Positions 54,634 through 63,756 are shown, counted from the stretch's first letter. The stretch is DNA of 64,000 nt from JBDKGH01 sp039798265 (GCA_039798265.1 JBDKGH010000139.1:29396-93395), one strand, 5' to 3'. Made by a program: numbers and translations. Notes: generated from the sequence alone by a model not told the origin.

Positions 54634-55326
54634 TTAGATTCGAATGGGAAAGGCTATAGCGGCGATAGAAACGGATGTTCCTTTTTGTTCGAGTAGCGCT
54701 TTGGCGCACGATTCAAGTGTGGCGCCAGTGGTAATGACATCATCAATCAGAAGAAGGTGCTTATGGCATAGTTCAATTTCCGAATTGACGATGAAAAGAT
54801 CGCTCACATTTTGCCAGCGGTTGTAGCGGTGTTTTCGTGTTTGGCTTTCGGAGTGTTCAGTGCGCAAGAGTGCTTGGCTAAAGCACGGAATGTGCATGCT
54901 TTGCGAAATACCAAAGGCAATGCGCTCACACTGGTTGTAACCTCTGAGGTATAATTTTTCTGGATGAAGGGGTACCGGCACAACGCCATCAAAATGGGAC
55001 ATGCGTTGGGAATTGGTGAGTTCTTGACCGAGAAGTTTGCCCAGGGCGACACCTGCATCGGGATTTTGGCGGTATTTCAACTCGTGAATAATGCGGTGCA
55101 CCTTTCCTTTGCGTGGCATACGCAAAAAGGCGGTGGCGGATGCAATGGGCACCCGACCCCAAAAGATTTTCTCTACTGGATTATGAGGTTGGTCATGAAA
55201 ATGGGCCTTAGGAAGCTGGTGCCGGCAGGAAAGGCAAATGGCCATTTCGCTTTTGTACAGCAGGTGTCCGCAGCCCGCGCAGTAATTAGGGTAGAGAAGA
55301 TTGGAGAAGTCGCTTACGATATTCAT
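54634..55326 (-). CDS. comF: ComF-family phosphoribosyltransferase-like protein
   Basis: The 230-residue protein has an N-terminal zinc ribbon CAGCGHLLYKSEMAICLSCR (about 16-35). The phosphoribosyltransferase fold ends with the loop LLIDDVITTGATLESCAKAL (about 190-209). ComF is needed for DNA uptake and processing in naturally competent bacteria, and its catalytic role is unclear. The gene is monocistronic between two oppositely oriented genes. Confidence 0.93.
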   Translation of the reverse strand: MNIVSDFSNLLYPNYCAGCGHLLYKSEMAICLSCRHQLPKAHFHDQPHNPVEKIFWGRVPIASATAFLRMPRKGKVHRIIHELKYRQNPDAGVALGKLLGQELTNSQRMSHFDGVVPVPLHPEKLYLRGYNQCERIAFGISQSMHIPCFSQALLRTEHSESQTRKHRYNRWQNVSDLFIVNSEIELCHKHLLLIDDVITTGATLESCAKALLEQKGTSVSIAAIAFPIRI

Positions 55327-55414
55327 AGCGCTAATAAGCCCAAAGGAAGTAAGCCTTGCAAATAGAGGTTAACAGCATAAACCAAAAAAAATAGGGGGAT
55401 AAGAAAATACCCTT

Positions 55415-55422
55415 TACTTTTG
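55415..55422 (+). promoter_or_regulatory. Candidate -7 element (TACTTTTG) of panD
   Basis: It is a TAnnTTTG match followed by CGCCCC and then directly ATG 55429. A start site about six bases downstream would fall on or beside the ATG, so the transcript would be leaderless. Confidence 0.55.
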
Positions 55423-55428
55423 CGCCCC

Positions 55429-55782
55429 ATGTGGATTGAAGTACTCAAATCAAAGATCCATCGCGTTACCGTGACGGAGGCCGATCTAAACTATATCGGT
55501 AGCATTACCCTTGACCCAGAGTTGATGGATGCTGCGAACATGATCGAAGGAGAGAAAGTGCAAGTGTTGAACTGCAACAACGGCGAACGCTTGGAAACAT
55601 ATATCATCACCGGCGAGCGCCATTCGGGTGTTGTGTGTCTTAACGGACCTGCTGCACGAAAAGTGGCTGTGGGCGACGTGGTGATCGTTTGTTCTTATGC
55701 TCAAATGGAATTTGAGGAAGCGAAGACCTTTAAACCGAGCATCGTTTTCCCTGATACCAAGAGCAACAAGATTCTTGCATAA
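55429..55782 (+). CDS. panD: Aspartate 1-decarboxylase (pyruvoyl enzyme)
   Basis: PanD makes beta-alanine for pantothenate. From ATG 55429 ([20 protein letters not shown]) the protein has 117 residues. An upstream TTG at 55420 would overlap the promoter. The self-cleavage site is Gly24-Ser25 in NYIGSITLD, which yields the pyruvoyl group. The [14 protein letters not shown] segment and [16 protein letters not shown] are also conserved. UPF0104 and hldE-type genes follow. Confidence 0.97.
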   Translation: MWIEVLKSKIHRVTVTEADLNYIGSITLDPELMDAANMIEGEKVQVLNCNNGERLETYIITGERHSGVVCLNGPAARKVAVGDVVIVCSYAQMEFEEAKTFKPSIVFPDTKSNKILA

Positions 55783-55805
55783 TAACCGTCAATACATATT
55801 TTCCC

Positions 55806-56792
55806 TTGAATAAAACACTTCTCAGCGTTCTCAAATACGCCGCATTTCTCGCCATTGGAGTTGTGTTGATGTGGTGGGCTTATAAAGATGTCAATTTTCA
55901 AGACATTGCCAACAGCCTTTCCAAAGCCCACTGGATGTGGATTGTAATAGCCTTGGTGTTGAACTATGCGGCTACCGCCATTCGGGGTATTCGCTGGAAC
56001 ACCTTACTGGAGCCATTGGGTTATAAAGCGGATACTTGGACCTGTGTTCACTCGGTAGCTTTTGGATACTTGATGAATGATTTGGTGCCTCGCTCAGGTG
56101 AGGTGGCTCGTTGTACCTTACTCAATCGCGCAGAAAAAATTCCAGTCGATAAATTGATTGGTACGGTTATCCTAGAGCGCATCGTCGATATCATTATGCT
56201 CCTCATCGTCTTGATGTCCGCGGTGCTTTTGAACCGAGAAGAAATCACCATTCTCTTCAATCAAGTGGATGGCAATAAAGGAATGCTATTGGTGTATCTG
56301 TTGGTTGCCGGTGTAGCAGGTTTGATTGGCATGTTTATCATGCTTCGTTTATTTAAGCACGTTGCTATTGTGGCTAAAGTCGCTGGTTTTTTAAGTGGTA
56401 TAGGCAATGGATTGAAATCGGTGCTTATGCTCAAAAGAAAAGCGGCCTTTATCACTTACACGATTGGAATTTGGGGTACTTGGTTAATCATGACCCAGTG
56501 CATGATGTATGCTTTGGAAGAAACACAAACCATGACCCTCAACGATAGCCTCTTTTTGATGGCCGCCGCTAGTTTGGGTATGATCATCCCTACACAAGGA
56601 GGTTTGGGTGCTTATCATTACGTTACCATGTTGGCTTTCGTAGCTTTAGGTTTTGCCAATGCTGACGACCCCTCTACTTCGAGCGTTGGTTTGTTATTTG
56701 CCGCCATTTCGTGGTCGGGTAAAACCATTCTTGAGTTGGTAATGGGTTCAATTGGCTTCTTTGTAGTGACTACTTTTAAAATGAAAAAATGA
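55806..56792 (+). CDS. UPF0104/lysylphosphatidylglycerol synthase-like membrane protein
   Basis: The 328-residue protein starts at TTG 55806. It has about eight hydrophobic helices of the UPF0104 (YbhN/LPG synthase transmembrane) family. Characteristic segments are ATAIRGIRWNTLLEPLG, LMNDLVPRSGEVARC and PTQGGLGAYHYVTM. There is no C-terminal aminoacyl transferase domain, so lysyl transfer is unlikely and a lipid transport or flippase-like role is more plausible. It overlaps the next gene by 4 bases (ATGA). The same order with panD is seen in other Bacteroidota. Confidence 0.85.
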   Translation: MNKTLLSVLKYAAFLAIGVVLMWWAYKDVNFQDIANSLSKAHWMWIVIALVLNYAATAIRGIRWNTLLEPLGYKADTWTCVHSVAFGYLMNDLVPRSGEVARCTLLNRAEKIPVDKLIGTVILERIVDIIMLLIVLMSAVLLNREEITILFNQVDGNKGMLLVYLLVAGVAGLIGMFIMLRLFKHVAIVAKVAGFLSGIGNGLKSVLMLKRKAAFITYTIGIWGTWLIMTQCMMYALEETQTMTLNDSLFLMAAASLGMIIPTQGGLGAYHYVTMLAFVALGFANADDPSTSSVGLLFAAISWSGKTILELVMGSIGFFVVTTFKMKK

Positions 56793-57292
56793 GCACCTTA
56801 TCATTTTCACAAACGCTAGAAGAAGCGAAAGCTTTGGTAGCCCAGTGGAAAGCCAATGGGGAAAAGGTAGTTTTCACAAATGGTGTTTTTGATATACTCC
56901 ATATCGGTCATGTCCATTATTTAAATCAAGCCAAGGCTCAAGGCCAACGTTTAGTGGTAGGGCTCAATGCCGATAGTTCTGTGAAGCGCTTAGGTAAAGG
57001 CGACAACCGACCAATTAATCCCGAAGAAGCGCGCGCCGGTGTGTTGAATGGTCTCAAGGCGATCGATGCTGTGGTGGTTTTTTCAGAAGATACTCCATTG
57101 AATTTAATCACCACCCTATTACCTGACGTTTTGGTGAAAGGCGGAGACTATGATCCAAATGAAACCGATGAGCGTAAAAAAACTTACATGGTAGGCTCGA
57201 AAGAAGTGAGAGCAAATGGAGGAACAGTTGTCGCTATTCCGCTGGTGGAAGGCTTTTCGACAACGGGAATACTGGATAAAATGATAAAATGA
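56789..57292 (+). CDS. hldE: HldE C-terminal-type heptose 1-phosphate adenylyltransferase
   Basis: The 167-residue protein is a nucleotidyltransferase (rfaE2 domain) that adenylylates D-glycero-beta-D-manno-heptose 1-phosphate for LPS core. The fold signature is VFTNGVFDILHIGHVHYL with HIGH-like residues HIGH. It also has LVVGLNADSSVKRLGKG and VKGGDYDPNE. The kinase half is not attached. It is a stand-alone domain and may be named rfaE2. The C-terminus (LDKMIK) and the stop are inside an 8-bp repeat. Confidence 0.92.
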   Translation: MSTLSFSQTLEEAKALVAQWKANGEKVVFTNGVFDILHIGHVHYLNQAKAQGQRLVVGLNADSSVKRLGKGDNRPINPEEARAGVLNGLKAIDAVVVFSEDTPLNLITTLLPDVLVKGGDYDPNETDERKKTYMVGSKEVRANGGTVVAIPLVEGFSTTGILDKMIK

Positions 57293-57322
57293 TAAAATGA
57301 TAGAATGATAGAATGATAAAAT
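57275..57322 (+). repeat. 8-bp tandem repeat at the hldE stop codon
   Basis: There are six units of GATAAAAT or GATAGAAT in a row. The first two and a fraction lie in the coding region of hldE, and the stop TGA (57290-57292) is formed at a unit boundary. The unit length is not a multiple of three, so a gained or lost unit would shift the frame, although TGA and TAA recur nearby. Confidence 0.85.
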
Positions 57323-57323
57323 G

Positions 57324-57358
57324 AAAAAGGCTGCCTCGGTGTTGAGACAGCCTTTTTA
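57324..57358. terminator. Bidirectional terminator between hldE-type gene and DUF349 gene
   Basis: AAAAAGGCTG and CAGCCTTTTT pair, with CTC/GAG extending the stem and one mismatch. A runs on one flank and T runs on the other serve both convergent genes. Confidence 0.88.
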
Positions 57359-57367
57359 TTTTATGGC

Positions 57368-59050
57368 TTAGAAGGATTCTAGTTTCTTTTTTACTTCATC
57401 AATTTCGCGTTCTGCGGCTTTGATTTTCTTCTCAATCTCTTTGCGCATGGCCTCCGCACCTTTACCGGTAAAGAAGCCCATATTGTTCTCGTATTGTTTG
57501 ATTTGCATATGCAAACGATCGAGTTTATCGCGCAAGTTGAATTTTTCTTTCTTTACAGCGTGATCTCCGCCTTCGTTTTTGATAGAATCAATACGATTGC
57601 GGAAGGCCGACATCTCGCGCTCGGCACGGTCAGCGTTGATTTGGCCGTATTTCACATCGAGAATGGCATTATACTTATCCATTACTTCTTTCACTTGCTC
57701 TTTCGGCACAAAACCGATCGCATGCCAGCGCTCGCTGTATGATTTGAGAAGAGCAAGGTCTTCCGTTTTATTTCCGCTGAGTTCAGTAGCTTCCATCTCG
57801 GCTAGCATCTCACGCTTCAAGCGAAGATTTTCTTCTTGCTGTCCAGCCACCTCTCCGAAGTGTTCTTTCTTACGAGAAAAGAAAACATCACAAGCGGAAC
57901 GGAAACGTTGCCATAATTTTTGTTCTTCACGAGGGTCTGCAGATCCTGTCCCTTTCCATTGCTCTTGAAGTTTTTTCAAGGATTCGGTAGCGGCTTTCCA
58001 ATCAGTACTCGCTTGAAGGTCTTTTGCTTTTGCAATAAGCGCCTCTTTTTTATCGCGATTATCTTTGTAGGCTGCACGTTTTTGATCCATTTGCTCTTTG
58101 CGTTTTGCAAAAAACAAATCACACAAACCACGGAATTCCTGCCAAACTTCTTCGTTTTCTTTCTTACGTGCCCATCCAATGGTTTTCCATTCTTCTTGCG
58201 CTTTTAACACCTCGTCGGTCCAGCGATTCCAAGTAGCAGCATTGGTAATTTCCATGGTGAGAATCTCACGCATTTTTTCGACCAACGCTTTTTTCTTCGC
58301 TAGGTTTTCTTCGCTATTGGCGTGCAAGGCATCGTAGTGCGCTTGTATTTTGTTTTGCGCTTCGCGCAGATGTCCAAAGAACGTATCGCCGAGCTCTTTG
58401 TAGGTCTCACGAGGCGATGGGCCAATGTTCATCCATTCGCGCTGAAATTTGCGAACAAGTACTTCGAGCTCATTGATGTTTTCAGTTACACCAATGTTTT
58501 TTACTTCTTCAATCAACTCTTCTTTTTTCTTCAAGTTGATTTTCAAGTCATGTGCTTGAAGCTCTTTATAAATATTGATGTTGTAGAAAAAGTCTTGATT
58601 CAGACGGTGCCATTTTTCCTGAAGCTCAGGGTATTTGTCACCCGGAACATCACCAATTTGATCCCATTTTTCACGGAGAGTTTTGTGGGTAGAAAAGGCT
58701 TTTCCGATGTTCTCTTCACTTTTGATCAAAGCTTCAAATTCTTTGAGAATCTCTGCTTTGGATTCAAAGTTTTTCTGACGCTCTTGTGCCAGTTTTTTGC
58801 CGTGTTCTTCAATACGGTCTTCGTAGGCTTTGAGTAAGTCTTGAAACTTACCTTCTAGTTCGTGTGAAACGTACACAAACTCAGCGCCCTCAGGCTGTTC
58901 TTGTGATTTAAATTGTTCAAGCTGAAGTTGACGCTCTTTGGCGGTTTCGGCTTTCCAATCATTACGCACATCGCGAACTTGCTCGCGAATTGACATAACC
59001 TCTTCTGTTTGAAGAAGTTGAGTTAGTTTTTCAATCAGTTGTTCCTTCAT
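57368..59050 (-). CDS. DUF349 repeat protein, coiled-coil
   Basis: The start at 59050 (MKEQLIEKLTQLLQTEE) gives 560 residues. An upstream TTG at 59095 overlaps the promoter. Five DUF349 repeats of about 70-75 residues occupy about 80-500. Each holds a W..IG motif (REKWDQIGDVP, REWMNIGPSP, EEWKTIGWAR, EQWKGTGSAD, ERWHAIGFVP) and a following aromatic/FF helix. Coiled-coil stretches lie at both ends. DUF349 proteins are cytoplasmic with no established function. Confidence 0.9.
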   Translation of the reverse strand: MKEQLIEKLTQLLQTEEVMSIREQVRDVRNDWKAETAKERQLQLEQFKSQEQPEGAEFVYVSHELEGKFQDLLKAYEDRIEEHGKKLAQERQKNFESKAEILKEFEALIKSEENIGKAFSTHKTLREKWDQIGDVPGDKYPELQEKWHRLNQDFFYNINIYKELQAHDLKINLKKKEELIEEVKNIGVTENINELEVLVRKFQREWMNIGPSPRETYKELGDTFFGHLREAQNKIQAHYDALHANSEENLAKKKALVEKMREILTMEITNAATWNRWTDEVLKAQEEWKTIGWARKKENEEVWQEFRGLCDLFFAKRKEQMDQKRAAYKDNRDKKEALIAKAKDLQASTDWKAATESLKKLQEQWKGTGSADPREEQKLWQRFRSACDVFFSRKKEHFGEVAGQQEENLRLKREMLAEMEATELSGNKTEDLALLKSYSERWHAIGFVPKEQVKEVMDKYNAILDVKYGQINADRAEREMSAFRNRIDSIKNEGGDHAVKKEKFNLRDKLDRLHMQIKQYENNMGFFTGKGAEAMRKEIEKKIKAAEREIDEVKKKLESF

Positions 59051-59092
59051 AGGAGGATGGAGTTGCTCAAGTCTTAATGACTTGCAGGGTGG

Positions 59093-59100
59093 CAAAAGTA
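59093..59100 (-). promoter_or_regulatory. Candidate -7 element (TACTTTTG) of the DUF349 gene
   Basis: A minus-strand TAnnTTTG match followed by CCACCC, 42 bases before ATG 59050. It supports the shorter start. Confidence 0.5.
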
Positions 59101-59162
59101 GGTAAAGTTTATGTATTTGAAACCCGTTTTAAACCGTATTCGAGACCTAAAAGTTTCAATAC

Positions 59163-60428
59163 TCATGATTTATTTCTACCAAGAAGAGATTTATGGAAGA
59201 ATAAGAGTACCGCTAAAGTTATAAATAAAAAGTAAGCCGCTGCTGCGTAGGCATTTACAACGTTTTCTCCTTGGTTAAAAAAGGGAAGGGTGAAAAGGCT
59301 AATGAAAATCAATCGCAGTGTAATGTTGGTGGAATTAAAAATGCTTTCTGTACGACCGATCACATCATTCGGTATGGTGTTCATCAGGTAGGTAACGCGC
59401 AATACTCGAATACCGGCGTTCGTTAGCCCAATCAGGAGCTGGAAAAGAAAGATGAAGACATAGAATTGAGTAGTGGCGAGCATCACTACTGCGCACATAG
59501 CCAAAGTCATCAATAAAATAATGGCAGAAACTGCGGGTGTTTTTGCAAAAACTTTTCTCACCAAAAAGCCCGCTGTTAGCGCCCCAACGGAATAAAGTAC
59601 TTCGCTGATGGCGTAAATGGATGAACTTTCTTTTAAATAATTGTCGATGTATAAATTGATGAGGTAAAAGCCATGGGTAATGGATACCACAAACACTGAA
59701 TGCGAGGCAATGCCAAACACGAGAAGCATAGGGCGTTCTTTGAGGTACTGAAAACCAGTTTTAAAACGCGCCCAAACCGAGCCTAATTGCACTTTTCGAT
59801 TAACTTGGGCTTGATAGTGAATGCGGTTGATCAAAATGAATGAAATGCCATAGGTAAGTCCATCAACTAAAAAAATGTGATGAAGATCCCATGGCTCGAT
59901 GTTCAGTCCTAAGGCTTCTCGAAAGGAGAACGATCCTTCACGCTGACTAGGTAAAAGCAAAATGGAAACCAAGCCCGAAAGAATGATGGTTGCTTGATTT
60001 TGCACTTCAATGAGAGTGCTGAAACGGCCGTAATAATTGGGTTCCACTACTTCTTGACCAAATGCATACAAGTTGGGAAAGTGGATCTGAAAAGTGAACA
60101 TCGAAAAGCCCAATACGAGAATGGCTAATTCAGGCGGAACACCACCGAAAAACCAACCATACAGAGCGGCTGTGATTAACACAAAAAAGCCAGTAGCGTT
60201 TACCCCGAGAAAAATTTTCTTTCGATTGTATCGGTCGATGATCGTTCCGCTGTACAGACTTAAAAAGAAGGTAAGAAAGGTGATGCCCGCAAAGGCTTGC
60301 GCATAATATTGTTCTTCGTTAAGTATAGAGGCGAAGTACCAAGGGATGGCGATCAGCGACATTCCTTGTGCGAAGCTAGATATAGCGTTAGCTCCAAGGA
60401 GTTTGTAAAGCGCTGATTTATTTTTCAT
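59163..60428 (-). CDS. MFS transporter (MFS_3/enterobactin-exporter-like)
   Basis: The 421-residue protein has 12 predicted helices. GTIIDRYNRKKIFLGVNATG carries the MFS loop 2-3 motif (DRxxRK), and VRVTYLMNTIPNDVIGRTESIF is typical of the EntS-like group. It has no cytoplasmic extension. The substrate is unknown and cannot be inferred from neighbours (DUF349 and recX). Confidence 0.88.
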   Translation of the reverse strand: MKNKSALYKLLGANAISSFAQGMSLIAIPWYFASILNEEQYYAQAFAGITFLTFFLSLYSGTIIDRYNRKKIFLGVNATGFFVLITAALYGWFFGGVPPELAILVLGFSMFTFQIHFPNLYAFGQEVVEPNYYGRFSTLIEVQNQATIILSGLVSILLLPSQREGSFSFREALGLNIEPWDLHHIFLVDGLTYGISFILINRIHYQAQVNRKVQLGSVWARFKTGFQYLKERPMLLVFGIASHSVFVVSITHGFYLINLYIDNYLKESSSIYAISEVLYSVGALTAGFLVRKVFAKTPAVSAIILLMTLAMCAVVMLATTQFYVFIFLFQLLIGLTNAGIRVLRVTYLMNTIPNDVIGRTESIFNSTNITLRLIFISLFTLPFFNQGENVVNAYAAAAYFLFITLAVLLFFHKSLLGRNKS

Positions 60429-60432
60429 GAGG

Positions 60433-60440
60433 CGAAGTTA
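60433..60440 (-). promoter_or_regulatory. Weak candidate -7 element (TAACTTCG) of the MFS gene
   Basis: A minus-strand TAnnTTYG match four bases before the MFS ATG, but its TAA is the recX stop codon, so it may be coincidence and the gene may be read through from recX. Confidence 0.25.
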
Positions 60441-60932
60441 ACTCACATCCTCTTCAGCAGCAGAAATTTTGTTCACGCACCACCACACATCATCTGAGCT
60501 AAATCCTTTTCGCAGTAGGGAAGCCGCTAGTTTTTGTTTTCGGTGATAGTCCGTTTTACCCGTTACGCGAGTCCATTTTCGTTCTGCCATTTCAAGCAGC
60601 TGTGCCCGGGCTTCTGAGGGTGCAATTCGCTTGAGTGCATCGGCGATGTTTCTTTCCGAAACCCCTTTTTTCATCAAGTGCATTTTGATCTTGATAGCGC
60701 CCCAGCCTCTAAAACGAAAATGGTCAATAGTAAAGGCCTCGGCATAGCGCGATTCATTGAGCAGGTTCATTTGTACCAGCTCAGAAATGAGCGACTCTCG
60801 CTCGGTGTAGGGAACACCCCACAGCTGCAATTTTTTGCGCACATCTTGGTGCGCGCGTTCGGCCTTGTTGCACCAAAGCTCTATTTTGGCTTTGGTCATT
60901 TCAGGACTGTATTTTCGGGGCACAAAGTTCAT
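60438..60932 (-). CDS. recX: Regulatory protein RecX
   Basis: The start at 60932 (MNFVPRKYSPEM) gives 164 residues. The ORF opens at 60950 but those first six residues lie in the promoter region. RecX binds and inhibits RecA filaments. The protein is all-alpha with three-helix repeats (ELVQMNLLNESRYAEAFTIDH, RGWGAIKIKMHLMKKGVSE, LAASLLRKGFSSDDVWWCVN). recA is not adjacent. Confidence 0.92.
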   Translation of the reverse strand: MNFVPRKYSPEMTKAKIELWCNKAERAHQDVRKKLQLWGVPYTERESLISELVQMNLLNESRYAEAFTIDHFRFRGWGAIKIKMHLMKKGVSERNIADALKRIAPSEARAQLLEMAERKWTRVTGKTDYHRKQKLAASLLRKGFSSDDVWWCVNKISAAEEDVS

Positions 60933-61000
60933 GGCGGGGTAAAAGTACAATTCTACTTTTTTTCACAAAGAAAAGATGTTATGCATGCCGCGGAGTGCAG

Positions 61001-61008
61001 TACCTTCG
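61001..61008 (+). promoter_or_regulatory. Candidate -7 element (TACCTTCG) of prfB
   Basis: A TAnnTTYG variant followed by CGCCG, 25 bases before the prfB ATG at 61034. Confidence 0.4.
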
Positions 61009-61033
61009 CGCCGAAAATAATTATTTCAGAACA

Positions 61034-62138
61034 ATGACGGTTACGAACGACGCGATCAATGAGCTGAAGGAGCGCGTAGATGCGCTCAGGAGGTATCTTT
61101 GACGTTGATGCAAAATTGCTTCAAATAAAGGAAGACGAAAAACACACCCAAGACCCTACGTTTTGGGATGATCCGAAAAAAGCAGAATCAATCATGCGAC
61201 AGATCCGCAATAGAAAAGTGTGGACTGACGCTCATCAGCAATGCCAATCGGCAGTAGATGATCTTTTGGTGATGTATGATTTTTACAAAGAGGCCGCAGC
61301 TACCGAAGAAGAGTTGAACGGTCAATTTGATACTGCGCAAGCCAAAATCGAAGAGCTCGAATTCAAAAACATGTTGTCAGCGGAGGAGGATAACCTCAAT
61401 GCTGTAATGCAGATCACTTCCGGAGCTGGTGGCACGGAGAGTTGCGACTGGGCAGGTATGCTCATGCGTATGTACATCATGTGGGGACAAAAAAGCGGAT
61501 ACACCGTGAAAGAACTCGACCTTCAAGAAGGCGACGTAGCAGGTGTAAAACAATGTACCCTCGAATTCAGTGGAGAGTTTGCATTTGGAATGCTAAAAGG
61601 AGAAAATGGCGTTCACCGCTTGGTGCGCATTTCCCCATTTGATTCCAATGCTCGCCGCCATACTTCTTTTGTAAGTGTGTATGTATATCCTTTGGTGGAT
61701 GATTCAATAGAAGTGGACGTCAATCCTTCGGATATTACCTGGGATACTTTCCGAAGCGGTGGTGCAGGAGGACAGAACGTGAACAAGGTGGAAACAGGTG
61801 TGCGTCTTCGTCACAAACCTTCGGGTATTGTCATTGACAACACAGAGACACGTTCGCAGTTGCAAAACAAAGAAAAGGCAATGCAATTGTTGAAATCACA
61901 GCTCTATGAAATGGAGTTGGCCAAGCGCAATGCAGCACGCGATGAAATTGAAGCAGGTAAGAAAAAAATTGAGTGGGGTTCACAAATCCGAAACTATGTG
62001 ATGCAACCTTACAAGCTCGTGAAAGACGTGCGCACAGGCATGGAGACAAGCGATGTAGATGGTGTTATGGATGGTGAGATCAACGAGTTTTTGAAAGCCT
62101 TTTTGATGGCTCAAGGACAGAGTACCACACACGAATAA
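61034..62138 (+). CDS. prfB: Peptide chain release factor 2, with programmed +1 frameshift
   Basis: RF2 ends translation at UGA and UAA. The zero frame runs 61034-61099 (22 codons, beginning [16 protein letters not shown]) to an in-frame TGA at 61100-61102. The ribosome must shift +1 at CTT T to continue from 61101 to 62138, giving 367 residues. The RF2 domain order fits: the GGQ motif lies in [15 protein letters not shown], and the stop-recognition SPF tripeptide is in [15 protein letters not shown]. fumC follows after 28 bases. Confidence 0.95.
61088..61102 (+). promoter_or_regulatory. RF2 autoregulatory frameshift site
   Basis: AGGAGG at 61088-61093 is a Shine-Dalgarno-like element 3 bases before CTTTGAC. 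The slippery CTT and the weak TGA at 61100 follow exactly as in the E. coli prfB site. Low RF2 causes a pause at TGA and favours the +1 shift. Confidence 0.93.
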
Positions 62139-62166
62139 GACGAAACAACCTTTTAAAAAATAAACA

Positions 62167-63564
62167 ATGGAATTCCGCATTGAAAAGGACACGATGGGCG
62201 AGGTAAAAGTACCTGCGCACGTGTATTGGGGAGCTCAAACAGAGCGCTCACGCAACAACTTCAAAATTGGTCCAGAAGCTTCTATGCCGAAGGAAATCAT
62301 CAACGCATTTGCTGTTTTGAAAAAAGCAGCGGCGCACACCAACTGTGAACTTGGCGTGTTGGCAGAAGATAAGCGCGATGCCATCTCTGCTGTATGTGAC
62401 GAAATTCTAGCTGGAAAATTGAATGACCAATTTCCATTGGTTATTTGGCAAACGGGTAGCGGCACGCAAAGCAATATGAACGTGAATGAAGTAGTTGCCA
62501 ACCGTGCACACGTATTAGCTGGCGGACAATTGGGCGAGGGCACCATGTTGCTCAACCCCAACGACGACGTTAATAAGAGTCAAAGCAGTAACGATACTTA
62601 TCCTACGGCCATGCACATCGCTTGCTACAAGTCGGTGGTAGAAATTACAATTCCTGGCGTAGAGCGTTTGAGAAATACACTCGAAGCGAAAAGCAAAGAG
62701 TTCATGAACGTTGTGAAAATTGGTCGCACTCACTTAATGGATGCGACACCTATTACACTCGGTCAAGAATTGAGTGGCTATGTTGCTCAATTGAATCATG
62801 GTTTGCGTGCCTTGCGCAATACATTGCCTCACTTATCAGAGTTGGCTCTTGGAGGAACGGCGGTAGGTACAGGTATCAATACACCCGCTGGATACTCTGA
62901 ATTGGTGGCAAAAAAAATCGCTGAATTCAGTCAGCTTCCATTGGTTACGGCTCCAAATAAATTTGAAGCACTCGCTGCACACGACGGAGTAGTAGAAGCA
63001 CACGGCGCGTTGAAACAACTCGCAGTATCGTTGAATAAAATCGCTAACGATATTCGTATGATGGCCAGCGGCCCTCGCAGCGGTATTGGTGAAATTTTTA
63101 TTCCAGAAAACGAGCCCGGTTCGAGCATTATGCCAGGCAAAGTAAACCCAACACAGTGTGAAGCACTTACTATGGTGTGCGCACAAGTGATGGGTAATGA
63201 TGTGGCGATCACAGTAGGCGGCACACAAGGACACTACGAGTTGAACGTATTCAAGCCTATGATGGCGTATAATTTTTTGCAAAGCGCTCAACTCATCGGT
63301 GACGCTTGCGTGTCTTTCGATGAGCATTGCGCCGTGGGAATAGAGCCCAACTACACACGCATCGAAGAGTTGGTCAACAATTCATTGATGCTTGTAACTG
63401 CTTTGAATACGAAAATTGGTTATTACAAAGCAGCAGAAATTGCAAAAACAGCCCATAAAAACGGCACCACATTGAAAGAAGAAGCAGTACGCCTTGGCTA
63501 CGTTACCGAAGCCGAGTACGACGAGATTGTGGTTCCTAAGAAAATGGTGGGGAGTTTGTCGTAG
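62167..63564 (+). CDS. fumC: Class II fumarate hydratase
   Basis: FumC interconverts fumarate and malate in the citric acid cycle. The 465 residues have the superfamily signature [15 protein letters not shown], with the catalytic Ser. The second active-site regions are [18 protein letters not shown] and [13 protein letters not shown], and [16 protein letters not shown]. It is oxygen-stable and iron-free. A terminator follows, and prfB is upstream, apparently without a functional link. Confidence 0.97.
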   Translation: MEFRIEKDTMGEVKVPAHVYWGAQTERSRNNFKIGPEASMPKEIINAFAVLKKAAAHTNCELGVLAEDKRDAISAVCDEILAGKLNDQFPLVIWQTGSGTQSNMNVNEVVANRAHVLAGGQLGEGTMLLNPNDDVNKSQSSNDTYPTAMHIACYKSVVEITIPGVERLRNTLEAKSKEFMNVVKIGRTHLMDATPITLGQELSGYVAQLNHGLRALRNTLPHLSELALGGTAVGTGINTPAGYSELVAKKIAEFSQLPLVTAPNKFEALAAHDGVVEAHGALKQLAVSLNKIANDIRMMASGPRSGIGEIFIPENEPGSSIMPGKVNPTQCEALTMVCAQVMGNDVAITVGGTQGHYELNVFKPMMAYNFLQSAQLIGDACVSFDEHCAVGIEPNYTRIEELVNNSLMLVTALNTKIGYYKAAEIAKTAHKNGTTLKEEAVRLGYVTEAEYDEIVVPKKMVGSLS

Positions 63565-63583
63565 GGTAAACACGGATAAAATT

Positions 63584-63618
63584 AAAAAGCCGTCTCGTAG
63601 ATAACGAGGCGGTTTTTT
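63584..63618 (+). terminator. Terminator of fumC
   Basis: CCGTCTCGT and ACGAGGCGG form a stem with one T-G mismatch around AGATA, followed by six T. Confidence 0.82.
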
Positions 63619-63658
63619 CTTTTGTAGCCAAGTGATTTACAAAACAACAGTTGAATTA

Positions 63659-63749
63659 TTTCTATTTCTATTTCTAGCTCTAGCTCTAGCTCTAGCTCTT
63701 GAATTAGCTCTATTTCTATCTCTATCTCTAGAATTAGCTCTGGGCTCTC
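63659..63749. repeat. Imperfect hexanucleotide repeat tract
   Basis: TCTATT, TCTAGC and TCTATC units of six bases repeat with interruptions for about 90 bases, read on the minus strand as GAGCTA and GATAGA units. It is directly downstream of the minus-strand four-helix-bundle gene. The period of 6 gives an open frame on the plus strand that encodes a Leu/Ala-rich nonsense peptide. Confidence 0.85.
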
Positions 63750-63756
63750 AACCCTC

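Noticed and set aside
58322..58837. Plus-strand 171-residue frame opposite the DUF349 gene
   Set aside because: It is a shadow of the Lys/Glu-rich coiled-coil codons on the other strand, giving a Phe/Leu-rich product.
61080..62138. Treating prfB as starting at 61080 (MRSGGIFDV) or as a sequencing frameshift
   Set aside because: The site has the full programmed frameshift pattern with AGGAGG, CTT and TGA, and the 22-codon leader encodes typical RF2 N-terminal residues, so the break is functional.
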